Part shown: in pieces, positions 48,101 to 57,999 of the stretch
How the letters are laid out: every line of letters starts with the position of its first letter
Position numbering within the stretch: the stretch's first letter is position 1
Origin: Apostichopus japonicus
Lineage: Eukaryota; Echinodermata; Holothuroidea; Aspidochirotida; Stichopodidae
Assembly: GCF_037975245.1 (NCBI RefSeq)
Contig: NC_092574.1
Location: 25,437,213-25,501,212 of the forward strand
DNA length: 64,000 nucleotides
Direction: 5' to 3'
Translations under genes and position numbers: made by a program
Notes under the pieces: generated by a model
What the model saw: only the letters and a program-made list of their open reading frames with translations
What the model was told of the DNA's origin: nothing
Database searches by the model: none

Positions 48101-49080
48101 CTGAAAAATTGTAAAACTTTCACCTCAATCAACCATAACTACTCTTTGAACTTCACAGAAAAGAATAGGGATCTTGTACTAAAAAGTGTGGATCATATGT
48201 ATCAAACGTGACATTCATCCAACCCTGACGATAAAAGCCCTTTCACACTAGGCACGGCTTGATGCGATGCGAAACAATAAACCAGAATGCAAAATTGTAT
48301 AATTGTTTCGATGATGTAACGAGCAGTTTTCTTCAAAAATCTGACGTAATGTATAGTGAGGGTGGACATGTTTCCAGGGTGTCACAATGTGACGTCTAAT
48401 GACTCCAAATGACCTTTTTCCTCCACCATAATCCATAGGCTTCTTTAACTCAATGTGGTACTTTTACACACTTCATTAAAGCCAAGCTTCCAGTATTGAG
48501 ATATCGTGATTACACGGTTTGCACAATTTGAAACCCTATTGACCCCAAATGACCTCCACCAAAAAAAAAGACTTGTTTTACTCAATGTGGTACTTTAAAA
48601 CATTAAATATGAAGTCTGCCCATGCTTCCCATCTTGGGATATCTTGTTTACAAGGTTTTCACAATTTGACCCCTGATGACCCAAAATGACATTTGAACTC
48701 CACGATTAACAATATGCTTCTTGTACTAAATGCGATACTTCTATACACTACCTATGAAGTTGGTCTGATTTTCCCTTCTTGAGATTTCGTGTTTACAAGG
48801 TTTTCACAATTTGACTCCTGGTTACCCCAAATGACCTTTGACCTCCAACAGAACAATTGACTTCTTGATCTTAATTTTGTACTTTTATACATCAAATATG
48901 AAATTGGTGTGAATTCCCCTTCTTGAGATATCGTGTTTATAAGGTTTTCATAATTTGACCACTGGTGACCCCAACTAACCTTTGACCTCCAACAAAAAAA
49001 TAGGCTTCTTGTACTTAATTCTTTACTTTTATACATCAAATATGAAATTGGTGTGGCTTCCCCTGCTTGAGATGTAGAAA
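48100..49080. repeat. 140-bp tandem array of the TGACCT-box family
   Basis: At least five units: TGACC anchors at 48,410, 48,550, 48,687, 48,832 and (TAACC) 48,976, periods 137-145. Each has CCCAAATGACCTTTGACCTC, TTCTTGTACTxAATxTGxTA, AAATATGAAxTTGGTxTGA, TTGAGATATCGTGTTTA and AAGGTTTTCACAATTTGACC, or close variants. 48,832-48,845 is a perfect TGACCTTTGACCTC. Confidence 0.85.
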
Positions 49081-50303
49081 ATATTTTGAAAAGCTAGTAT
49101 TTTGGTATAAATCACAAAGAGTGAAACTGCATAATAGTCATTTGAGTGTGGTTAAAGCAATGCTACATATCAACTTTCCATTAGCTTACCTGGATGGCTG
49201 CATGTGCTATTAAAGAACTGTAGAGCCACATCACATAACTTTACTGAATTGGCACAACTATCTTCAACAATAGAAATCATACCACTGGAGAATTGGTAGA
49301 TTTATTGTAGATCTTTAACTTAAGAGTTTTAATGTTTGAAAGGTTTTCAGATTTTGACACCTGTTGACCTACCTCTTTTGACCTCTACCAGTTTCAATCA
49401 TGGGGTATATATCTACCAAGTATAAAGCTGTTTTTATTATTTCCTATTAAGCCCCACCACTAACGTGTTGTTGCAAAGAGCATATACTTACTATGTAGTT
49501 ACATCGCCATACCAAGTATGAACTTAATCAGACATACTGTTGAAGATGTATTGACATTTTAAGAATTTTATGTAAGGCACCGCCCACTTATTTGCATGTG
49601 ATGGGAACCACAAACAAAAAGGGCACATTTACACATCATGAAACATTTACCTACAAAGCATGACATTGACTCATCTAGTATTATTGAGATGCTGTGTCTA
49701 CAAGTTGGCCGTCACATACACACGCGCACACATACAAATACACACACCAGCACACTTACAAAGGTTACTGAGCCTTCGGCATCGTAACCAGATAGGAAAA
49801 ATCTCTGCCAATACCACCGACTGGTAGAAATATTTGTTTGGATGGAGGGCGGAGTTTGTCAGTTACCGCTGAGTTCTGACATCCATCATATAGGTAATAT
49901 CGACCTGTGTAAACGCAAGTCTTCAGCAAGTGCATGTGTGTATATACATGTATTGGTTTGGCATTTTGATTTCCAACTCAAACATAAGTTTACTCATCAC
50001 TTTATTTCCTCCAGGTATTTTGCTGCCCTACATCCCATATCTATTGGGTTGATCATGAACAAACAACTTGAAACAAGAGTACATTTTCTTCAAAGCAAGA
50101 CATACCAGTAGTTGTTTGTAGCCTACACGTGATCATAGGGTATTCACTTTTTACCCTGCTAATCATGTGATCTTACAGAAGGCAGTGATTGGTCACAAGA
50201 AAAAAAGTTCCCCGGCAACAAGCGATAAAAGTTGAGGTTTTAACTCAACTTAAAATTAATATGTCGCGTCACGCCTCGTCACGCCTAGTGTGATAGGGTC
50301 TAA
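48237..50303. mobile_element. Possible 2.07-kb inverted-terminal element
   Basis: Left end CCCTTTCACACTAGGC and right end, reverse complemented, CCCTATCACACTAGGC differ at one base in sixteen. No clear target duplication, no transposase. The 140-bp array lies inside. Weak case. Confidence 0.35.
49330..49800. repeat. TGACCT-box family, copy 4
   Basis: GACACCTGTTGACCTACC, TTTTGACCTCTACC, GCATGACATTGAC-like pieces and a CACACACGCGCACACATAC tract followed by the terminal CCTTCGGCATCG segment. More decayed than the neighbouring array. Confidence 0.5.
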
Positions 50304-50939
50304 GTTTATTTCAACCTTTTGTTGTCGCATCACTGCGCACCTAGTTTAAATGGGCTTAAAGGTTATCAAGTCCACGATGTTTTCAGATGGAACTGCGTTC
50401 ACCTCAAATGGTCGTTGACATATGCCAGTTTCAACAGGGTTTTTTCACTCACCAAGGGGACCTACATGCCACATACGATCTGCAACCAAGCGCTTTGTTA
50501 TAACATGGTGTTCCCTTTGCTTGTGTTACTGCTTTTGTGGAGTTGTGACTTTCTGAAAGCCTACTTTATGGCAGAAAGACTTAGACATACCCAAAGCTTG
50601 AATTAATGTTGTATCCATCGACTGGAAATGAGCAAACTGCAAAAGCGATTATTTGCAACAACAAAATGAAAAAATACCCGAGATAAGAACTGGGTATCGT
50701 ACGGCACAGTATATTCATACCAAAGAATCTTGCAAATTATGACCAGACGCTGTAGTGTTCATCCCGAACATTTGTTATACATATGTATTAGCCTGAGGTG
50801 AGGTAAAAAAAAAAGAGGTAAACCTACGCTCCCATCAGATTTGAATGGTGGATTCAAAAACTCCAGGACTATATATTTAAGCAGTGTATGCTCTAGGAAA
50901 ATCAAACCCCGCTGTCTTCATGTCACAACAGCCATTTTT

Positions 50940-51180
50940 GTCTACAAAGCAATCCTCGAGAGAGGAAAAGATGGCAGAAGAACACATCAACGTGATTTTG
51001 AATCATTCACTGTCAAAGACCATTCTAGTTGGGGACATTATCAAAGCAGCTGAATGTGACAAGGTACTACAGGATTGTATGTCTGCTCTATCTTCAAATA
51101 ATTGGCATATTGCATTGAAAAATGTGGAAGTAGAGACTCTATGCTCGTCAGAGAAGAAGGTGTGTGAACAAGCGTAATAC
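50940..51180 (+). mobile_element. Ty3/gypsy-type pol fragment
   Basis: An open stretch reads KMAEEHINVILNHSLSKTIL, VGDIIKAAECDKVLQDCMSA and LSSNNWHIAL. It resembles the segment between RNase H and integrase in Ty3/gypsy polyproteins (A-E-x-x-I-x-x-x-x-x-x-x-P-K-x-x-T-x-x-E-I-x-x-A-x-x-x-D-x-x-L). Nothing else of the element was identified nearby. Assignment rests on remembered pattern only. Confidence 0.45.
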
Positions 51181-51259
51181 CCCTAATAAGAGCAATCCTT
51201 ATAAAGTAACTAGAGTCAAAGGGACCATGGTTACGGCATCGTGTGAAAGTCATTACATT

Positions 51260-52450
51260 ACGCGTAACTGCTCCCTGTTCACACTCCTCAAAAAAGAACC
51301 ATGCCTGTAAAAATCAGCCAAGTGACTCTGATACAAATGACGACATGTACCACATCCCTGCTGGTTCTCCACCGTGCGCCACACAGCCGTAGAACAGACC
51401 TAGTATGCACCCGCGTCGCAATCGCCAACCGCCGGCATACTTGAAAGATTATATCTAATCACCAACGTGACGTACTCTTTAGGTATCTTTGTTTACTTAT
51501 TGTTCAAATTGTACTATGTACAATGGTCTTATAAAAAGTGGTTATTTACAGTGAACTCTAGGCATTACCATTCAAAGAAAACAACAAATGCCGCACAGTT
51601 AATTATCGCATAATGTGAAATCAATGTAAAACTTATTGTTTACATAGCCTATATATATTTTACGTAGTAGTTTAGCATAATTTTGTCAATTGTTATTGTT
51701 TCGCGTTCACAGTACACTCCGCACAATGACGTCATATGGTGACCTTACTAAATGTTCATGAGCTTTTGGGTATCAAATTTCTGGTTAGTGAGAATCTGCA
51801 AAATTTGGCATCAAATTTTTCTAAATTACTGTCTCTAATTTCGACTAAATGCCTATTCCATATTACAACACTTTATACTGAATAGCTAAATGCCTATTGT
51901 CTAGTACAGTACTAAAGGCTACAGCTAATATGCCTTTTACCTCTTTAGTGCGTTATTATAGTTTATAGCTTACATGCCATGATGTTGTCTAGTACATAGG
52001 CTATAGCTAACATGCTAGCATGTATGCAGTAGAACACAGGTGAACTTTGCACAGTAGCATACGTACTGGCGTGAAGTCCAGCATACAGTATAATATACAA
52101 CCATAAGCCCAAATGCACCCAATTAATGTTTTGGACAAAGACATTTAGGCAATGTGTATTATTGTCTGAATTTTACAGCCCCTCAAAATTAATGGGCCAA
52201 AACTCTGTAAAAAAAGTACATCGTCATAATTGTGTGATTATTTACTACATGCAATATATAAATATATAATGTATTTAGGATATTCAATCATCGAACATAC
52301 ATTTTGAGAATTAATGTTTAACTGCATCACACATACCCACGCACACACGTCCATGCACACATACCATCACGTACTGTAAATCACTTTTGCTCACAGCAAA
52401 GTATCATAAATGCATCTCTCATCCAAAATGTTATTTCAAACAAGTGTTAT
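51260..52450. other. Intron 3 sequence, nothing recognised
   Basis: AT-rich, with short locally repeated phrases such as AAATGCCTATT and TACATAGGCTATAGC near 51,840-52,020. A CACACATACCCACGCACACA tract at about 52,328 resembles the TGACCT-box family terminus. Confidence 0.45.
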
Positions 52451-52516
52451 ATTTTCATCGTTTACAAACAAAGATAACGTAAATCAGGAATTTCTTAAAC
52501 ATGCATGAGCCCATAC

Positions 52517-52723
52517 CTCTTTGGTCTGGAGTATATATTGGTTTGTCAGTCTGTATGAACACAAAGCCCTCTTCATATCTGATGAGAACATCTTTCTCTT
52601 CTTGAAAGTTGTTCAAAGAAGCACACGTTACTTCCAACTTTGCATACACCTTCAGATCATCTTCTGTCTCCAAATGAGGCACATTTTCCGGATCAACATA
52701 CAAAGTCACAATTTGTGGAATAT
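52517..52723 (-). CDS. Exon 3: end of MG1 and start of MG2
   Basis: Acceptor CTTCTTCCTCTAG|AT, donor CAAAGAG|GTATGG. The 68 full codons run from IPQIVTLYVDPENVP to the family hallmark GFVFIQTDKPIYTPDQR, the most conserved stretch of the N-terminal half of complement C3/C5 and alpha-2-macroglobulin proteins. It starts with two bases of a split codon and ends with one, so its downstream partner must begin with two bases of a codon. The next exon found begins in phase 0, which points to a missing exon. Confidence 0.93.
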
Positions 52724-53039
52724 CTAGAGGAAGAAGCACAAGGAGGGTACATTGCAATTTACTGCTGCCACACACAAATAATTAACTTACCTGAATGATG
52801 GACATTACTTGATGTACAGGCTGATTTATGATTGCTTTGTGAATACATTTTGAGATTAGGTTAACTATTTCCTCACTACTCTCACTTCTCCAACTAAACA
52901 AGCTGCACTGCTATTGTGTTCAAATTATAGAATGGATAGCAGAACTAGATTCTTTGATAAACTGCATACTACTAACAAATGATACAGTATCTATAAAGAT
53001 CTGCATAGAAAATGCAGCTTTTATTCACCCAAAATTTAA

Positions 53040-53530
53040 CAGATTTTATATCCTACAGTATTAGTACAGCCTGAGGCTTTGACCTCCACAGAAAAGAACA
53101 GGGTTGCTCTACTCAGAAATGTGCATCCCTGTAAAATGTAAACAATTCATCCCACCTCTTCTTTGTGAGTTAAAGTGTTTACAAGGTTTTGGACTTTGAC
53201 CCGGTTGACCTCTACTAACCTTCCACCTTCACACAAAACGATATATTTCTTCTATTCCAAATTTGCAAGTTTTCAATCTTTTAAATCTCACGGTTCTCAT
53301 ATTTTGACCTCAAATATTGAACTCAAATGAAACTTTGAATTCTGCAGGTTCTACTCCATGAGGTGGATCCACATACAAAATATTAAGTACACCCACCATA
53401 AATGTTTTTGATTTGTTGTGTTTACAAACCAAAGTGTAACACACACACATATTGTATACACCACACACACATGCTGCATCATCGTAAAAATGATTATTTT
53501 GCTTCGGTTTCGGAAAGGAATAAACAATTA
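53040..53530. repeat. TGACCT-box family, copy 5
   Basis: GGCTTTGACCTCCACAG, AAGTGTTTACAAGGTTTTGG, GACCCGGTTGACCTCTACTA and TTTTGACCTCAAAT, ending GTTTACAAACC, a CACACACACATATTG tract and a terminal GCTTCGGTTTCGGAAAGG. Lies in intron 2. Confidence 0.6.
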
Positions 53531-55000
53531 CCATCTGGATCTTTAACTAGAAGAACAGCTATCATGCTTTAAATTGCAGCAAACAGTCATGATGTCATGG
53601 TCTGATTAATGCATCATGTCTGATCAAATGACAACCTGTAAGTTGTATATCTTTATAAATTTTTCCAACCCTGTGTCAGTTTGAATTTAATTAAGAAACG
53701 ACTCATGAGCTCCGAGTTATTTCATTTAGAGCTTGATGTTTCATCCAAATCTAAAAAGGCAGCTCTTACTGTAAGGTGACAATACTTTTTCCACCAAAAT
53801 TTAGGGACATAATATCGATGTTTACAACTTCATAGTGACATCAATGATGAAGCCAGGGTTAGTTACCTGCACTGTACTTTTGTATGACGTCCTGCATCCA
53901 GAAATATGCATTATTTGTCCAAGACAAATGGCCAATGGCCAAAGAAAAAACTTGAAGGTGATTGAGGTCATAAATCACCAAATGCAAAAAAAATGTTCTA
54001 ATTGAATGACAGGCTTTATGGAACATTTCAATGATTTGGGCTTCCTTTATCCATGAGTCAATAATGAACTTTATGTTCGTAACTCAATTCATCGTTTTGT
54101 TTAATGTTTTCTGTTTTACATGCTAAACAGGTAAAATTGAAGTTATTAATGGTCATTTTCAACAAATTGAGGGATATTCCTAGCCTGACAGTTCTTAGAA
54201 ATTTTGGCAATGGCATGTCCACAGTAAAATTTATATGAAAGCAGACAATTTTGCGTTGCAAAAGAACATTACCACTAATACATACTGTAGAACTAAATAG
54301 TTCCAATGTGTATTACTATGTAAGTACAGGCAGGGAGCTGTTATATTGCAGCTCCATTCTTGTTACAGAGGAAATGTCTGCGTAGCATTTCCCTGGTTGA
54401 ACAATCTGTGTTCATTGTAAAACAAGAACTGTTTGTTTTGTTATCGTATATCCAGACAGTGTGCCTTGGAAGCGTTGTTATCAATCAAGGCATAAATCTG
54501 GAGATGTATATTTAGCGTATTAGAGATTCCACATGTTCCTGATCCTCCCGTTTGATTATCACAGTTATATTTCAGGGTATTTTAGACAGCCTATGCATGA
54601 ATGTCCTATTAAATGCCCAAATTTGAATACAATCACTTCTCACGTTTGAGTGTTGCATGAAATAAATTTCAAGGACATAATTCCATGGTTTTGTTTATAG
54701 TTTTTGGCAACACCCTAACCTCCTTCAACATATTAAGTCACATGTCCCTGGTCTACCAATTACTGTTTTACGGAAACAATAAGTGCTAACACGGAATACA
54801 CAAAGAAGTTTTTGAAGTTAATAGCATATACATATGGTTCCACGATGATGTGAATTATATCAGGTAGGCCTAAAACACTCATTGAATTGCGATTAAAATT
54901 CAGTTAACAAGGCAATGAGAAGGCAACTTTCCTGCCATAATGATAATCTACTGCATGCATGCAGTTGTAAATACATTCTACAACAGGATGCAGAAGTAAT
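53531..55000. other. Intron 2 sequence, no exon found
   Basis: No coding piece found that would repair the phase mismatch between exons 2 and 3. A palindromic GGGAGCTGTTATATTGCAGC element (about 54,333-54,355) is related to those at 20,311 and 35,100. Confidence 0.4.
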
Positions 55001-55004
55001 GTAC

Positions 55005-55212
55005 CTGTTTATCAATATTTGAACATCGAAATTGGTGCTGTATCATTTTCTCACCTGGATTGACTTGAACTAGAACTGGCGGACAGATATTGCTCCCATC
55101 ACCATTCTTCAATGTCACAGTTACTGGGACCTCTTCAGTGTCAAATACACTAACTAAAACTGTCTCAATGTTGCCAGCTCGGATGATATTTGGTGCAGAC
55201 ACAAATATATGG
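55005..55212 (-). CDS. Exon 2: MG1 domain, first part
   Basis: Acceptor TTTATCTTTTAG|C. The exon encodes 69 residues beginning HIFVSAPNIIRAGNIETV, matching the conserved MG1 start (SAPxxxRxGxxExV) of C5 and C3, followed by the VFDTEEVPVTVTLKNGD strand. The donor is AAACAG|GTACAT in phase 0. That phase does not match exon 3, which needs one base from upstream, so either a small exon lies between them or the true donor is slightly earlier in the exon. Confidence 0.88.
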
Positions 55213-55379
55213 CTAAAAGATAAAATTAAAAAACTCTGGCATGACAACATGAGACTAGATCATTTTCTAACCTGTAAATTATTGACTTTGCTTGTCACAA
55301 TATACTACACTAATTGGGCCTAATTAAGATATAAAGGATTTGAATGGCATATATACTGTCACTACAAGTTAACCAGTTA

Positions 55380-55625
55380 AGTCTTAGTTTTGCAGTCGGT
55401 AGGATCTGAGTTTTGCAGTAGGGTCTTAGCTTTGCAGACTGTGGGTTCTTGTTTTGCAGTAGGGTATTAGTTTTGCAGTAGTGTATTAGTTTTGCAGTAT
55501 GGTCTTAGTTTTGCAGTAGGGTCTTAGTTTTGCAGTAGGGTCTTAGTTTTGCAGTAGGGCCTTAATTTTGCAGTTGGTGGGGTCTTAGTTCTGCAGTGGG
55601 TCATAGGTCTTATGTCTTAGTTTTG
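55380..55625. repeat. 18-bp tandem repeat
   Basis: About a dozen imperfect copies of GGTCTTAGTTTTGCAGTA in intron 1, between 0.17 and 0.4 kb upstream (in gene direction) of exon 2. Confidence 0.9.
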
Positions 55626-56032
55626 TAGACACCCTATAACAAGTGTGATATGAAATGAAAGTGTAACATATGATAAGATCAATTAGTATGCAAGCCTACT
55701 GAACGTAGAACATTATCCAAATTGGCTACATATACTCCTGAATTATAGAACTTAGTGCCCTTGCACCTCTGACAGTGTGAATTACTTGTGTCGAATAACA
55801 GGTCTTATTTTCAGTTGAGCTGCACCTGTCCTATAATTACAAACAAAAACAATATGTTCTAGGCTAGGCCTATTTCTGCTCGCGAACTGACAAGATTGAA
55901 AACATGACACATCTGTTAATCTGTGATTTGTTAAGGAACGAAAAAGCGCTTGTTCTCTGCCTACACTCCATGAATGAATACACATCATTTTTATACAATA
56001 ACTACATAGAAACAAAAGAAAAGTTTCCTCAC

Positions 56033-56094
56033 CTTGATTGAGCAGCAGTCGACTGCAGCCGAACGAGAACCAAAAAACAGATCCAAAGAAACAT
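56033..56094 (-). CDS. Exon 1: signal peptide of complement-like protein
   Basis: The exon encodes MFLWICFLVLVRLQSTAAQS followed by two bases of the next codon: a short N-terminus, a hydrophobic core (FLWICFLVLV) and a small-residue cleavage region (STAA). This is a textbook secretory signal peptide. The 5' splice site is AATCAAG|GTGAGG. The exon ends in phase 2 and joins exactly to exon 2, whose first base completes a Ser codon. The start was chosen because it is the first ATG after the TATA box and gives the signal peptide in frame with MG1. Confidence 0.88.
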
Positions 56095-56411
56095 GGCGAA
56101 TAAAAGAGCCCGCACGAAAAGACAAATTTTGTATGAACAGCACCAAGGTAAAAAAAAAAACAATATTGGCCGTATAAATGTCCGGGATTTTGCAAGCAAA
56201 GGAAGGAAAAAGTATGAAATAAAAATGTCAACGAGTTTCGTCGTTGGGAACAGCCTGGCACAATCCTGGTAAGAACTTGAACGACGCCTGATAAGTTACA
56301 GCAGTAAAATACGATCTAGCGGAAAGCTGCAAGGTTAGCAACCTGTTGGCTGAGAAATATTTCGGTGCGATGTCAGGTAACCACGGGAGAACTCCAGGAC
56401 AGAACTTGAGT
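56095..56411 (-). other. Probable 5' UTR of the complement-like gene
   Basis: This is the segment between the predicted start site (TATA plus about 30 bp) and the start codon. It contains no ATG on the sense strand and has a T-rich run just before the coding start. The extent is inferred from the TATA position; an intron inside the leader cannot be excluded. Confidence 0.45.
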
Positions 56412-56438
56412 CTAAAGAACGTTGAAGCATAAAGGTTG

Positions 56439-56446
56439 CTTTTATA
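56439..56446 (-). promoter_or_regulatory. TATA box of the complement-like gene
   Basis: On the minus strand the sequence reads GCTATAAAAGCA, a near-ideal TATA box. It lies about 345 bp upstream of the signal-peptide ATG. A start site some 30 bp downstream (around 56,410) would give a 5' UTR of about 315 nt. I found no ATG in that stretch on the sense strand, which fits a leader. The start site itself is inferred; no transcript evidence is available. Confidence 0.6.
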
Positions 56447-56649
56447 GCTCTCTTGGGTTGACCTATTGGATTAAGTGCAGTTTATTTGTCGGCGTAAACA
56501 GGAAACCTACGCGCTTCCGATTAAATACAGTGGCCCGCAGAAGTCATCATGGTAACTTTCTCACTTTTGAAGTAGGAACTGTTGTCAATGTAATGAAAAC
56601 CGGCATATATCTTACCTTGTATTGTATACGCTAGTCCAACCACGCGGAG

Positions 56650-57745
56650 GACGGAGGGAGGCGCGTAAAAAATGTACGAGGTGTGAGGTGGAAAGCCAAA
56701 ATTGTTTTCCCTACGTTAAGAATCAGAGAATGAAGTTTTAACTAACGCTTGAATTCATATCTTCATTTAATCATGAAACATATAGCGCCCACCCTGTTAC
56801 GATCGATTTCGAAAATTAGGGGGAGGGGCATAAAAAATGGTTTTTAATAGCAATCCATCAGTGAGAGGCTAAGATGAAAAACGGTCGTTCTATAATTACC
56901 ATTATTTGAACTACATTTGTGATGTATAATACTTTAAATCTTGACAGTATAAGACCTCGTAACGCGTGTGCGTAACAAAATGTAAACCGCTTGAAAGAAA
57001 CTAAGTTTTGGGGACGGGTGGAAGGGAAGAGTCATAAGTCCTGCATATATAAACCATTTTAAAATAAAATATATACAAGAATATAATAGTGAGAACGGGT
57101 ATACGAAGGTCATTTTTATGATAAGATGAACCTTTTTCATAAAATACTTAAGTGAGACTTTTTGTTAAAAGTATCCTTTTCATTAATGTAATGTACTTGC
57201 AATTTCAAAATACCATTTTGTTTTTATAAAACTGTTGTTTTTGGTATTAAATGAACAAAGCACCCAATTTGTTTGGCAATTTTGAGTTATTTTTGTGTTT
57301 AGCCACACATATAAAAGAATATACCACTGAACAATGAAATGCGTGGCATATTTCTACCGAATTCAGTCCTCTCCCGGTGCTTCCCCTGCTTTCAAACATT
57401 GTATATATTAAAATTAAGTGTATCAAAATTGTACTAAACATATAAGGATTTTTTTGTCGCTTATGTTGATTACCTATCAAATTGCTAAAATGTTCCGTAT
57501 CTTTATATCGAAAAACACCACTTCTTTTCTTGGCGAGGTTATGACTTTTTCAAATTTTGTCATATTTTGTAAACGCTTCTGGCAACAGCAGAGTGAATGA
57601 TTTAATCAGGGCTCTTCGACTGAAATGTTCTTTACATCTTTTAATCATTTATCCACAGAGGGAGAGAATATTTCTACAGAAAGATGCATTTTGATGAAAT
57701 TCTTCATGAGGAGTCCATTGTCAGCTTGAAAAACCTTCCATAATA
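56650..57745. other. Upstream flank of complement-like gene
   Basis: No gene recognised. Contains three loosely similar purine-rich stretches (GGAGGGAGGCGCGTAAAAAA, GGGGGAGGGGCATAAAAAAT, GGGGACGGGTGGAAGGGAAG) at about 56,650, 56,818 and 57,010. I did not see clear NF-kB or interferon-type elements by eye. Confidence 0.4.
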
Positions 57746-57757
57746 TCATGTTTCTAC

Positions 57758-57758
57758 G

Positions 57759-57802
<44 letters not shown>

Positions 57803-57836
57803 TATCACCACCACCACCACCATCATCATCATCATT

Positions 57837-57898
<62 letters not shown>

Positions 57899-57902
57899 TA
57901 TC

Positions 57903-57952
<50 letters not shown>

Positions 57953-57986
57953 TATCATCATCATCATCATCATCATCATTATTATT
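57758..57986. repeat. (CAT)n compound microsatellite with CCA blocks
   Basis: CAT repeats interrupted by ATTATCACC and five-unit CCA blocks at two places (about 57,807 and 57,904), giving a self-similar ABAB layout. The open frames across it (poly-Ser, poly-Asp, poly-Met) are artefacts of the triplet repeat. Confidence 0.95.
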
Positions 57987-57999
57987 CTGTCGAGACATG

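Larger units (their letters stand above)
103..56094 (-). other. Complement C3/C5-like thioester protein gene, 5' half (gene span, 12 exons seen)
   Basis: Secreted complement components of the alpha-2-macroglobulin superfamily are built from eight macroglobulin (MG) domains plus anaphylatoxin, CUB, thioester and C345C modules, and act as opsonins and inflammatory signals. Here a signal peptide, MG1 to MG5 and the first strand of MG6 are spread over twelve minus-strand exons. Diagnostic family motifs are FIQTDKPIYTP at the MG1/MG2 border, FEVKEYV-LPTFEVK at MG2/MG3, SPYQFKW and KKGLPYEIK in MG4, and MVPSARIVAYY with ADSLWIEI in MG5. Similarity by eye is closest to the vertebrate C5/C3 branch rather than alpha-2-macroglobulin itself. 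Introns range from about 0.64 to 18.4 kb and are full of transposons. The 3' half, including the thioester site, lies beyond position 1. An MG2 N-terminal exon between 40.8 and 52.5 kb was not found, so the model is incomplete there. Confidence 0.9.

Noticed and set aside
49187-49245. Another candidate for the missing MG2 exon
   Set aside because: The frame VKLCDVALQFF looks mildly suggestive, but the exon would end in phase 1 and not join exon 4.
55782-56261. 159-codon frame across the first exon (minus)
   Set aside because: It overlaps the signal-peptide exon in another frame, starts at a non-ATG codon, and shows no domain. The spliced frame with matching phases explains the region better.
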